Source of the DNA: Corynebacterium kroppenstedtii
GTDB taxonomy: Bacteria > Actinomycetota > Actinomycetes > Mycobacteriales > Mycobacteriaceae
Assembly: GCF_016894245.1 (NCBI RefSeq)
Contig: NZ_CP069792.1
Location: 1,054,001 to 1,118,000, forward strand
Reading direction: 5' to 3'
Length of the DNA stretch: 64,000 bases
Both the position numbers and the translations under genes were made by a program. This document shows, in pieces, positions 57,115-64,000 of this stretch. The notes under the pieces are model-generated. The model saw only the letters and a program-made list of their open reading frames with translations. It was not told the DNA's origin and did not search any database. The stretch's first letter is position 1. The number at the start of each line of letters is the position of its first letter.

Positions 57115-58244
57115 TGGGGGCCACCTTCCGGTGTGTGGGCGTCCGAGGGGGTTTCGGTTGGTGTCGGGCGGTCCATCGGGTCCGGAGTGTCCTCCCGTGC
57201 ATCGGTGCGTGCCACGTCGCCGGAGTCCGCGACGGCCATGTAGACGTCCTCCAGCGTTGGCGGAATGAGCGCGGCATCGGTGATGTCGTCCTCGGAGCCG
57301 TCCCAGAGGGATAGTGCGCGCACGAGCGACCGGTGGCCGTCGGGTGCGTCAAGCCGGACGATGGTGTTCTCTTGGGCGGCGGTAAAACCGTGGTCGGTGG
57401 CGATCGTGGCGAAGCGCTCGGCCAGCGGGGTGTCGCGGAATGTCACGGTCACGGCGGATGACCCGTAGCGTGACTTGAGTTCGGCGGAGGTTCCTTCATC
57501 CAGAACTCGTCCGCCCCCGAGCACGACGATACGGTCGGCAAGGTGGTCGGCCTCATCGAGGTATTGGGTGGTCAGAAGGATGGAGGTGCCGTCGGCTTGG
57601 AGGTGATGGACCATGTCCCAGACGTCATTGCGGCTGGCGGGGTCGAGTCCGGTAGTGGGTTCGTCGAGGAAGAGTAGGGGTGGTTGGACGGTCAGTGACG
57701 ACGCAATATCTAATCGACGACGCATACCGCCGGAGTAGTCGGCGACGCGGCTGTTGGCGGCTCGTTCGAGACCGAACCGCCTGAGGAGCTCGGTGGCTCT
57801 GTCTTTGGCTTCGCGTGTGGAGAGGCCGGCGAGTGTTCCGAAGAAGGTGAGGTTTTCATGCCCGGTGAGCATATTGTCGACGGCGGCGTATTGGCCGGTC
57901 AGTGAGATGGAGGACCGCACCCCGGCGGGGTCTGAGGTGACATCGTGGCCGTTGATTGTGGCGCTGCCACCGCTGATCGGGATGAGGGTGGATAACGCGT
58001 TGATAAGTGTGGTTTTCCCCGCACCGTTGGCTCCGAGTACAGCGAGTACCTTGCCACGCGGGATAGAGAGCGTGATGCCTTTGAGAATTTCTTTCTTGTT
58101 TTTGCCACTGCCGAGGTGGCAGCGGAGATCCCGCACGTCTAAGGCAAGGTCATTGGCGTGGGGATGTGTTGAAGGGGCGCTGTCTGTTTGCGGGGTGGCC
58201 TTCGGTGTGGCTGATCTGGAACGGAGAGAACGAGACGGTGACAT
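57111..58244 (-). CDS. ABC exporter ATP-binding protein (DrrA-like)
   Basis: The 377-residue product has Walker A GANGAGKTT, signature YSGGMRRRLDIA, Walker B LLFLDEPTTGLDP and the H-loop TTQYLDEADHLADRI, the DrrA/CcmA subgroup of exporters. An extended C-terminus (60 residues, acidic and Pro-rich) follows. It is the first gene of the three-gene operon; a weak DtxR-like sequence lies 30 bases upstream. Confidence 0.9.
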   Translation of the reverse strand: MSPSRSLRSRSATPKATPQTDSAPSTHPHANDLALDVRDLRCHLGSGKNKKEILKGITLSIPRGKVLAVLGANGAGKTTLINALSTLIPISGGSATINGHDVTSDPAGVRSSISLTGQYAAVDNMLTGHENLTFFGTLAGLSTREAKDRATELLRRFGLERAANSRVADYSGGMRRRLDIASSLTVQPPLLFLDEPTTGLDPASRNDVWDMVHHLQADGTSILLTTQYLDEADHLADRIVVLGGGRVLDEGTSAELKSRYGSSAVTVTFRDTPLAERFATIATDHGFTAAQENTIVRLDAPDGHRSLVRALSLWDGSEDDITDAALIPPTLEDVYMAVADSGDVARTDAREDTPDPMDRPTPTETPSDAHTPEGGPQ

Positions 58245-58274
58245 AGGCTGGCCTGTCTGGTGAAGTAATAGTGG

Positions 58275-58293
58275 TTAAGTTCACCCTAGCTTA
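58275..58293. promoter_or_regulatory. Weak DtxR-like box upstream of the exporter operon
   Basis: TTAAGTTCACCCTAGCTTA agrees with the DtxR consensus at about 12 of 19 positions. It is suggestive only because of the iron-related genes nearby. Confidence 0.25.
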
Positions 58294-58426
58294 AAAGTTC
58301 CAATAATTAAACCTGTTAAGAAATTGAGTAGAAACGGGGGACAACACCGTGTCAGGTGGTGGTTGTGCCGGCCCGCCTAATGCCGCGCCGATCCGCCTAA
58401 TGCCGCGCCGGCCTACTCAGTGCCCT

Positions 58427-59161
58427 TTACTCCGCGCCCGCTAGCACTCGCGCCTGGGCATCATCCGTTTTCGCATACCCCAGCAAATGAACGCGACGGT
58501 CGGTCCGCTGTTGCCGCTCACCACCATCAACCCACCCATTCATGAGCGCGATCCGCGGCAGGCGTGTGTTGCGGTAATCGGGCTCTACGACAATAAGGTC
58601 GCTCGGCGGGTTAGCAGCAATAAGCTCATCGCACAGATTAATCAGAAGAGGCGGGAAAACTCCATGTCCGATCTTGGCCGCATCGCCCACCGCAACATGA
58701 AAGCCCAGGTCATGAGGTTGTGAATCGTACACGCGGCCAATTTCATCCCGATGTGGTCGATAGATTTCCATATAGCCACACTCCTCCCCGTCGAGGAGCA
58801 TGATTAGTGGCACCGAATACGTGCCGGTGAGCTTGGCTTCCCAATCCCGTTTCCACCGGTCAGGTGGCCACGGTTGTTCCCATGTTTCGATGAGGTGTGG
58901 CCGGTTCATCCATTGTGAAACCGTCTCCGGATCCTCGGCCGTGGGGTCAGCTGTCCGTAGGGTTAACCGTCCCGCCAGGGCAGGAATATGTGGCGGTTCT
59001 GGAAGGATGGCTGACGAAGGTACGTCGCGACGCAGCCGATGTAAACGCTCGTAAATCTCCTGCTCGGAGAGATTGAATGGTCCGTGTCCGGCAGCACCAT
59101 TACCGGCGTCGTCGTTAGTGTTAATGAGATTGTTGGGTTGGCTTTGGGGAGTGTCTGTCAT
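58427..59161 (-). CDS. mbtK: MbtK/RhbD-like siderophore lysine N6-acyltransferase (GNAT)
   Basis: The 244-residue product has a GNAT fold with WMNRPHLIETWEQPWP, GTYSVPLIMLLDG, GYMEIYRPHRDEIG, YDSQPHDLGFHVAV and VVEPDYRNTRLPRI, which match the pattern of mycobacterial MbtK and other IucB/RhbD acyltransferases. These acylate the N-hydroxylated side chain of lysine or ornithine in hydroxamate siderophores. The ATG at 59161 is chosen because a longer frame would run through the DtxR box at 59202. It is divergent from the mbtG-like gene. Confidence 0.85.
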   Translation of the reverse strand: MTDTPQSQPNNLINTNDDAGNGAAGHGPFNLSEQEIYERLHRLRRDVPSSAILPEPPHIPALAGRLTLRTADPTAEDPETVSQWMNRPHLIETWEQPWPPDRWKRDWEAKLTGTYSVPLIMLLDGEECGYMEIYRPHRDEIGRVYDSQPHDLGFHVAVGDAAKIGHGVFPPLLINLCDELIAANPPSDLIVVEPDYRNTRLPRIALMNGWVDGGERQQRTDRRVHLLGYAKTDDAQARVLAGAE

Positions 59162-59201
59162 CCTCGGGTGGTTCTCCAGTGTTTTCGCACGATGGTTACT
59201 A

Positions 59202-59220
59202 AAAGGTAGGCTAACCGTAA
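59202..59220. promoter_or_regulatory. DtxR-like iron box between divergent mbtK- and mbtG-like genes
   Basis: AAAGGTAGGCTAACCGTAA contains an exact TAGGCTAACC, the core of the DtxR/IdeR operator, within the 94-base divergent promoter region. Confidence 0.65.
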
Positions 59221-59255
59221 CACAATGTACTCGAGCAGGAAGAACATCATCAACA

Positions 59256-60863
59256 GTGAAAACGCTGGTTACCCTGGGTGCAGGTCCGAAAGCTGTGGCC
59301 GTGGCGGCGAAGGCATACGTGCTGAAATCGTTGGGGTATGAGGTCCCCACGATCGTCGCGGTGGACCCGTTGGGGGTAGGAGGCAACTGGGTTTCCGGTG
59401 GCGGCTGGACGAATGGCCATCACCTGCTGGGGACTCCGCCGGATAAGGATGTCGGATTCCCGTATCGGACCCGGATTGCCAACCAGTCAGTGCAGGATAA
59501 CACTCGTGTCGACGCCGCGCTGATGAAATATAGCTGGATGAGTTACCTGGTTTCCCGGGACAAGTACGCTCAGTGGATTGATCGCGGGCATCCGTGCCCG
59601 ACGCATGAGGAGTGGGCCGAGTATTTGCGCTGGGTTGCCCGTGCGGTGGATATGCGGGTGATGGCTGGCCGGATCACGGCGATTCGTGCCGTCGATAAGA
59701 ATGCTACTGATAACGCCCACGTCGATCACACCGACGCCGACAGCAATGAGGTCGATAACACCCACGTCGACAGCAATGAGGTCGATAACACCGACGTCGA
59801 CAGCGACGACGGTGACAAGAAGAGTGTCGGAAATCACGATGGCGATTATGACTGGGCGTGGGAATGCGATGTCGACCTCAACGACGGCGGTTCCACGGTT
59901 CTGAGTTCCGACGGGGTCATGATTACTGGCCCTGGCCCCTCGACGCGTCGACTTGCCGACGCCCCCGGTGTGCTCTCCATCGCCGAGCTGTGGGATCAGG
60001 TGGAAAATGGCACGTTCCCGCTGCACAAGCGTGTTGCAGTTATCGGCGGCGGGGAGTCCGCGGCCAGCGTTGTGGATCAGTTAGCGCACATGCCGTGTGA
60101 GTCCATTGCGATTTTCTCACCGTCTCCGACGGTGTATTCGCGTGGCGAGAGCGTTTTTGAAAATAGCCTCTACACCGATCCAGAAAAATGGTTCATGCTC
60201 AGCTTTGAGGAGCGGCAGGACTTTATTCGCCGGACAGACCGCGGCGTGTTCTCCCAGCGTGTGCAGCAGACTGTGAAGAATTATGGGCACATCACTCATG
60301 AGCGAGGCCGCGTCGTCGACATCGCTCCTCGCGATGGCGCGCTGAATCTCTACGTGTCGTACAAAGGCGTCCCGGAGGCCGTGTCGGTAGCGGATGTGGT
60401 GGTTGATGCCCGTGGCGGCGATCCGTTGTGGTTCAGGGATTTATTCCCGAACACGAATTCTGATTTTTATGCAGAAAGAATCGTGACGACGTGCTCTGAA
60501 GCGGATATCGCGCGCAGTATTGGTATTGCCTTGCAGCTGAAACCGGATCTCCCGACGCCTGACCGACCGGCAAGGATCCCCGCGGAGTGGACCGTGGCGG
60601 TCGATAAGGGGCCGTGGCTATTTCTGCCGACGCTGTCGGCTTTGGCTCAGGGGCCAGGGTTTGCAAATCTGAGCTGCTTGGGTGAAGTATCGGACCGGAT
60701 TCTCGGGTGCTATGTCGATAACGGGCCTGCGGATAATGAGCCTACGGATAACGGTTCTGCGGATAGTGGTTCTGCAGGTAGTGAGCTCGGGGACAAGCGT
60801 CAAAAGCCTGGAAATGCGCAGCAGACCGGGGGAGAAGTAAGGGATGAGATTCATGTTGGCTAG
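59256..60863 (+). CDS. mbtG: MbtG-like lysine/ornithine N-monooxygenase
   Basis: The flavin enzyme hydroxylates the side-chain amine of lysine (or ornithine) for hydroxamate iron chelation. From GTG at 59256 the 535-residue product starts VKTLVTLGAGPKAVAVAAKA (FAD motif GAGPKA) and has SGGWTNGHHLLGTPPDKDVGFPYR, VAVIGGGESAASV (NADPH motif), SRGESVFENSLY, RTDRGVFS, FLPTLSALAQGPGFANLSCLG, all patterns of MbtG. An Asp/Val/Asn-rich repeat (about 152-190) and an acidic C-terminal tail are insertions absent from mycobacterial MbtG. GGAAGAAC lies upstream. It overlaps the next gene by 20 bases. Confidence 0.88.
   Translation: MKTLVTLGAGPKAVAVAAKAYVLKSLGYEVPTIVAVDPLGVGGNWVSGGGWTNGHHLLGTPPDKDVGFPYRTRIANQSVQDNTRVDAALMKYSWMSYLVSRDKYAQWIDRGHPCPTHEEWAEYLRWVARAVDMRVMAGRITAIRAVDKNATDNAHVDHTDADSNEVDNTHVDSNEVDNTDVDSDDGDKKSVGNHDGDYDWAWECDVDLNDGGSTVLSSDGVMITGPGPSTRRLADAPGVLSIAELWDQVENGTFPLHKRVAVIGGGESAASVVDQLAHMPCESIAIFSPSPTVYSRGESVFENSLYTDPEKWFMLSFEERQDFIRRTDRGVFSQRVQQTVKNYGHITHERGRVVDIAPRDGALNLYVSYKGVPEAVSVADVVVDARGGDPLWFRDLFPNTNSDFYAERIVTTCSEADIARSIGIALQLKPDLPTPDRPARIPAEWTVAVDKGPWLFLPTLSALAQGPGFANLSCLGEVSDRILGCYVDNGPADNEPTDNGSADSGSAGSELGDKRQKPGNAQQTGGEVRDEIHVG
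59709..59810. repeat. In-frame tandem repeat in the mbtG-like gene
   Basis: Copies of a 30-base unit (CACGTCGACAGCAATGAGG then TCGATAACACC) encode VDNTHVDSNE-like series. The unit length keeps the frame. Confidence 0.8.
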
Positions 60864-62712
60864 TTCCCCCTGGGCGTTTGGCCCGTCCGTAGAGATCGAC
60901 CCCTCGACGGTCGATGTGATGATTGACCAGGCCATTCGCCACCACCGTGAGCAGCCTGCCGTTCACGGTTTCCGCGACGACGGCAGTGAACTGACTTTCA
61001 CATACGACGACGTGGATAGCCACTCGAATGCGGTGGCGTGGGAACTTCGCCACCGCGGTGTGGGGCCTGGCGATCGCGTCGTGGTGCTCTCTGGCCGAAG
61101 CCCCTGGCTGCCGAGCGTTATGGTTGGTGTTCTCCGCGTGGGGGCAGCCTACGTGCCGGTAGATGCGAGTTACCCGGCGGAGCGCACGAGCTACATCGTG
61201 AATGACTGCCAGCCCGACGTCGTTATCGGACTCGGTGATGTGTCCGTGCCCGCGAGTAACGCTTTGACCTGGGAACTTCGCCACCCGGATGAGTACTTTT
61301 CGTCAGACAGCGCTAGCCACGGTCAAGAGTTTCGCGTGACTGATCGCACACGCGAACTTCTGCCGGAGGATCCGTGTTACGTGATTTATACGTCGGGCAC
61401 AACAGGTAATCCGAAGGGAGCTGTGAATCCCCACCGCGCGGTGGCCTCGCACTTGCAGTGGGTGGTTCGCACGCTGGGGAATGACGCTGAACTGGAAAAG
61501 AACGCAGATTCGTCGGCCGGTGCTGGCGAATTGCGGATGCTGCACAAAGCGCCGATCGGTTTCGACGTCGGTGTCGCAGAGTTGCTGTGCCCGTTGGCCT
61601 GTGCCGGCCGAATCGTCATACCCGGCCCGGACTGGTTCCCCGGCGATCCCTTCGCCCTGGGTGACATGATTGAAACGTATTCCGTGACAACGTTGTCAAT
61701 GGTTCCGAGCATGCTCAGGGTTATGTTCGATGTCCTTGACGATGTCGGTCTGGGATACGAACAGTTCGCTAGTGTGCGGCATCTGTTGTTAGGCGGCGAG
61801 GCCGTGCCGAACGACCTGGTCAAACGCGCCCAGGCGGCACTTCCGAGCCGGCTCCTGGGGCTGTATGGCCCCTCGGAAACAGCAATGGATGTGGCGTGGG
61901 TGGATTTCTCTCGTCCATATTCGGGCGCAGCGCCTATTACCTCCAGCGCGTCCAGCTCAGACAGTAGCGATCACGGCCAAGTTCTCTCGGCTGCTGAAGC
62001 ATGGGCGGATCCACACACGCGCCACCCTGATTCCCCCGCCGGGATGGACCAGCCCGCGCCGGATAACCAGGCGAATGAAGAATCCACCCCTGGTGGAACT
62101 TTGGTCGGTTGGCCGGAGGATAACGTTGTGTTTTACGTCGTCGATGAGAACTTGAATGAGGTTCCCGACGGCCAGTCCGGTGAACTCTGCATCGCCGGTG
62201 CCCAAGTAGGCGCAGGGTATTTCAATAATCCGGAGGTCACCGCGGAGGCGTTCGTGCCGAGCCTTCATCCGGATTGCGACGGTGGGATCATGTATCGCAC
62301 GGGCGACGTCATGTCGCGTGATGCGCGGGGGATGCTTCGCTTTGAAGGCCGCATCGGCGACCAGGTAAAAATTCGCGGCAACCGAGTCGAGCTGGGCGAT
62401 GTGGAAACTCATTTGCGACGCCTCGACGTGGTGAGCGACGCCGCGGTGGCTGTGGAACGTGCTGGAGGAGAGGCGACACTTGTCGGCGGAATCGTTGTTG
62501 CGGCGGGCGCGGCCACCGGTGACGGGAGTGACATTGCTGGTCACCCTACTATTCCGCAACAGGCGAAAGCCGAATTGGCGGCGTTGGTTCCGGAGTACAT
62601 GGTGCCCAGCGTCATCGTTGTCATGACGGAACTGCCGCACAATGATCACGGGAAGATCGACAGGCGGGCGCTGATCGCCCACGTGAATGCGGTGAGCTCG
62701 GGTCCGTCGTAG
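60844..62712 (+). CDS. Free-standing NRPS-type adenylation domain
   Basis: The 622-residue product is one adenylation module with YTSGTTGNPKGA (A3, about 180), FDVGVAEL (A4, Asp kept at the amino-group position 235), LYGPSETAMD (A5), YRTGDV (A7), EGRIGDQVKIRGNRVELGD (A8) and HGKIDRR (A10 Lys). No condensation, carrier or thioesterase domain is attached. The conserved Asp favours an alpha-amino acid substrate over an aryl acid. A Ser/Pro-rich insertion of about 55 residues lies between A5 and A6. It overlaps the mbtG-like gene and probably activates an amino acid building block for the siderophore. Confidence 0.82.
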   Translation: MRFMLASSPWAFGPSVEIDPSTVDVMIDQAIRHHREQPAVHGFRDDGSELTFTYDDVDSHSNAVAWELRHRGVGPGDRVVVLSGRSPWLPSVMVGVLRVGAAYVPVDASYPAERTSYIVNDCQPDVVIGLGDVSVPASNALTWELRHPDEYFSSDSASHGQEFRVTDRTRELLPEDPCYVIYTSGTTGNPKGAVNPHRAVASHLQWVVRTLGNDAELEKNADSSAGAGELRMLHKAPIGFDVGVAELLCPLACAGRIVIPGPDWFPGDPFALGDMIETYSVTTLSMVPSMLRVMFDVLDDVGLGYEQFASVRHLLLGGEAVPNDLVKRAQAALPSRLLGLYGPSETAMDVAWVDFSRPYSGAAPITSSASSSDSSDHGQVLSAAEAWADPHTRHPDSPAGMDQPAPDNQANEESTPGGTLVGWPEDNVVFYVVDENLNEVPDGQSGELCIAGAQVGAGYFNNPEVTAEAFVPSLHPDCDGGIMYRTGDVMSRDARGMLRFEGRIGDQVKIRGNRVELGDVETHLRRLDVVSDAAVAVERAGGEATLVGGIVVAAGAATGDGSDIAGHPTIPQQAKAELAALVPEYMVPSVIVVMTELPHNDHGKIDRRALIAHVNAVSSGPS

Positions 62713-62719
62713 CGAACGC

Positions 62720-63556
62720 CTAGCTATCCAGCGTTGCTCCGCCGTCGACACGAAGATCATGCATGACAATGTGGCGGGCGTTGTCGGACGCGAGGTAGAG
62801 GCAGGCCCCGGCGATGTCCTCCGGTTGAGCCAGTCGCTGTAGGGGGATCCCGAGGCGATAATGGTCGGGAGTACCAGCGATAACGTCAGCTGAGCGGTCC
62901 TGCCCGGCCGGCCACATTCCGCGAAGCATCGGTGTATCGGTGGAACCCGGGGAGACGATATTCACCCGCACGCCATGTGGCGCGCACTCCAGACCGAGGT
63001 TGCGGGCCCACGCGGTGATCGCCGCTTTCGATGCTCCGTAGGATCCCATGCCCGCGCGCGGGGTCGTCCCTGCGTTGGAGGAAACAACAACAATGGCGCC
63101 GTGTTTCCTCTCGCACATGCGCTGGGCAACGGTCGCACAAACGTGGACAGCTCCGAACATGTTGACCTCGAAGCTCGCGCGCATGGCGTCGGTGTCGCCG
63201 TCGAGCGCGGCGTCGGCACGCAGGATCCCGGCCGTATGAATAAGCACATCGATGGGTCCCCGGTCGGCCTCGATGCGGTTGATCGTCGTGTGCGAGGCCC
63301 CCTTGTCCGTGACATCGAGGACATAATCAACGGGCAGGTCAGCGGTTATATTATCGACGCTGGCTGCGTCACCGTCCGCACCCTCGCTGTGCCCCTGAGG
63401 TACCGTGTCCACAGTGGTTACGCGATATCCCGCGCCTTTGGCTGCGGTGACGACGGCAGCTCCGATACCGCCGAGGGCACCGGTGACCACACAGTGTTGT
63501 TGAAAGGTGTCCGTTTCGGGGGCGTAGTCCTGATTAGACGTACTCATCGTCGCCAT
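62720..63556 (-). CDS. entA: 2,3-dihydro-2,3-dihydroxybenzoate dehydrogenase (EntA/DhbA-like)
   Basis: The SDR oxidises 2,3-dihydro-DHB to 2,3-dihydroxybenzoate. The 278-residue product has VVTGALGGIGAAVV (NAD motif), HTAGILRADAAL, VSSNAGTTPRAGMGSYGASKAA (Ser, Tyr, Lys) and VSPGSTDTPMLRGMW, LGIPLQRLAQPEDIA and VDGGATL, all close to EntA/DhbA. The ATG at 63556 overlaps the stop of the carrier-protein gene (TGATG). It faces the adenylation gene with a 7-base gap. Confidence 0.85.
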   Translation of the reverse strand: MATMSTSNQDYAPETDTFQQHCVVTGALGGIGAAVVTAAKGAGYRVTTVDTVPQGHSEGADGDAASVDNITADLPVDYVLDVTDKGASHTTINRIEADRGPIDVLIHTAGILRADAALDGDTDAMRASFEVNMFGAVHVCATVAQRMCERKHGAIVVVSSNAGTTPRAGMGSYGASKAAITAWARNLGLECAPHGVRVNIVSPGSTDTPMLRGMWPAGQDRSADVIAGTPDHYRLGIPLQRLAQPEDIAGACLYLASDNARHIVMHDLRVDGGATLDS

Positions 63557-63813
63557 CACTCGTCGCTTTCCTCGAAAATGTCGACCCACGCGTCAAGAGT
63601 GGGATCCTCGATGAGGTCGGCAAACTCGGCATCCCACCCTTGGCGTCGCGCCCATTCGACGATGTCGATAATGCGCACGGAATCCAGCCCTAGGTCAGTG
63701 AGGTCCGCGTCGGTTTCGAGCCTGTCTGCGGGCACCCCGACTGCCGATGCAACGCGGGTGTGGAGTTCGTCGGCAAAGATTTGGGGGCTCAGGGGTGGGT
63801 TAGCTGCACTCAT
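63556..63813 (-). CDS. Free-standing aryl carrier protein
   Basis: The 85-residue product has LTDLGLDSVRIIDIVEWARRQG, with Ser in GLDSVR as the phosphopantetheine site, and LIEDPTLDAWVDIF. The DSVR form and the W-containing helices match the aryl carrier domains of EntB/VibB rather than peptidyl carriers. It would hold activated 2,3-dihydroxybenzoate. AAGGAGCC precedes the ATG; it is the first gene of this reverse operon, which continues into entA. Confidence 0.85.
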   Translation of the reverse strand: MSAANPPLSPQIFADELHTRVASAVGVPADRLETDADLTDLGLDSVRIIDIVEWARRQGWDAEFADLIEDPTLDAWVDIFEESDE

Positions 63814-63864
63814 GGTTGGCTCCTTAATTTCTTCTCTCTAGCTGCTTGTTTGTTTGTCTTTTGA

Positions 63865-63883
63865 GCAGTGTAGCCTAACGCTA
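63865..63883. promoter_or_regulatory. DtxR-like iron box between the carrier-protein gene and the right-edge frame
   Basis: The 19 bases include TAGCCTAAC, the DtxR core, between divergent genes; the outer bases are less conserved. Confidence 0.5.
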
Positions 63884-64000
63884 TGACCTTTGATTCGGCG
63901 CGTGCGAGTGACCTTGATAATCCAACCTCCTCGGCTGAGGTGAGAGATGGTCAGCACCCCGATGCGGCGCTTTCTGATGACCGCACTTCTTCGGGTACCC
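63883..64000 (+). CDS. Start of an unidentified gene cut by the window edge
   Basis: An ATG frame is open for at least 39 codons to the edge. The N-terminus (Asp/Ser-rich, hydrophilic) is not recognisable and no ribosome-binding site is evident, so the true start may lie further in. Its place after a DtxR box suggests another siderophore gene (for example an NRPS, isochorismate synthase or transporter). Confidence 0.35.
   Translation, partial: MTFDSARASDLDNPTSSAEVRDGQHPDAALSDDRTSSGT

Noticed and set aside
59709..59810. Repeat array considered as a small CRISPR
   Set aside because: Units are contiguous, in frame and coding within the MbtG-like gene; there are no spacers and no cas genes.
60844..62712. 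2,3-dihydroxybenzoate-AMP ligase (EntE/DhbE)
   Set aside because: The sequence has NRPS amino-acid adenylation motifs and Asp at the amino-recognition position, unlike aryl-acid ligases.

Overview
The window looks like a chromosome segment of a Corynebacterium. The start of RpoB ([12 protein letters not shown]), the order polyprenyl synthase - tRNAs - secE - nusG - rplK - rplA, the Asp23/DUF6286 operon, a QsuB-type dehydratase, mycobactin-type MbtG and MbtK relatives and DtxR-like boxes all point to this genus. The species cannot be fixed from the sequence alone.

The backbone is the ribosomal and transcription supercluster: secE, nusG, rplK, rplA (1.4-4.5 kb); rplJ, rplL, rpoB, rpoC (22-31 kb); rpsL, rpsG, fusA, tuf (36-41 kb); and rpsJ to rpsQ, the S10 operon (49-54 kb). 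Four tRNA genes (Tyr, Thr, Met, Trp) precede secE. Accessory blocks fill the gaps.

Block 1 (4.5-5.7 kb) is an AT-richer island with a short secreted peptide gene carrying a run of 12 G, coupled to a small two-helix membrane protein. Block 2 (6.0-21.3 kb) is a full sialic-acid locus: a Na+/solute symporter, an MFS transporter broken by an in-frame amber codon, a DUF4862 protein, a sialidase without a signal peptide, nanA, nagB, nagA, nanK, nanE and a GntR/FCD regulator. A shared palindromic box (ACRTC-N-GACRY) lies in four of its promoter regions. Block 3 (31.7-35.6 kb) has a PfkB kinase, a TM2 protein and a Gln/Gly-rich membrane protein. Block 4 (41-48 kb) has a secreted SxxK protein, a methyltransferase and an Asp23/Gls24 envelope-stress operon with a J-domain-like member. 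Block 5 (54.5 kb to the right edge) begins after rpsQ, where the S10 cluster is interrupted. It holds a 3-dehydroshikimate dehydratase, a DrrABC-type exporter and part of a siderophore cluster: MbtK-like acyltransferase, MbtG-like N-hydroxylase, a free-standing adenylation domain, an EntA-like dehydrogenase and an aryl carrier protein, with DtxR-like boxes.

The most unusual structure is a four-armed palindromic repeat of about 125-135 bp in three intergenic copies (4775, 14919, 31411). Each has two forward and two reverse G/C-rich arms around a nearly identical 30-base core. An IS relic at 7.9-8.2 kb shares its terminal sequence with a fragment at 54.3 kb. The siderophore block combines mycobactin-type hydroxamate enzymes with a 2,3-dihydroxybenzoate-type enzyme and carrier, which suggests a mixed catechol-hydroxamate product, but the cluster is cut by the right edge.
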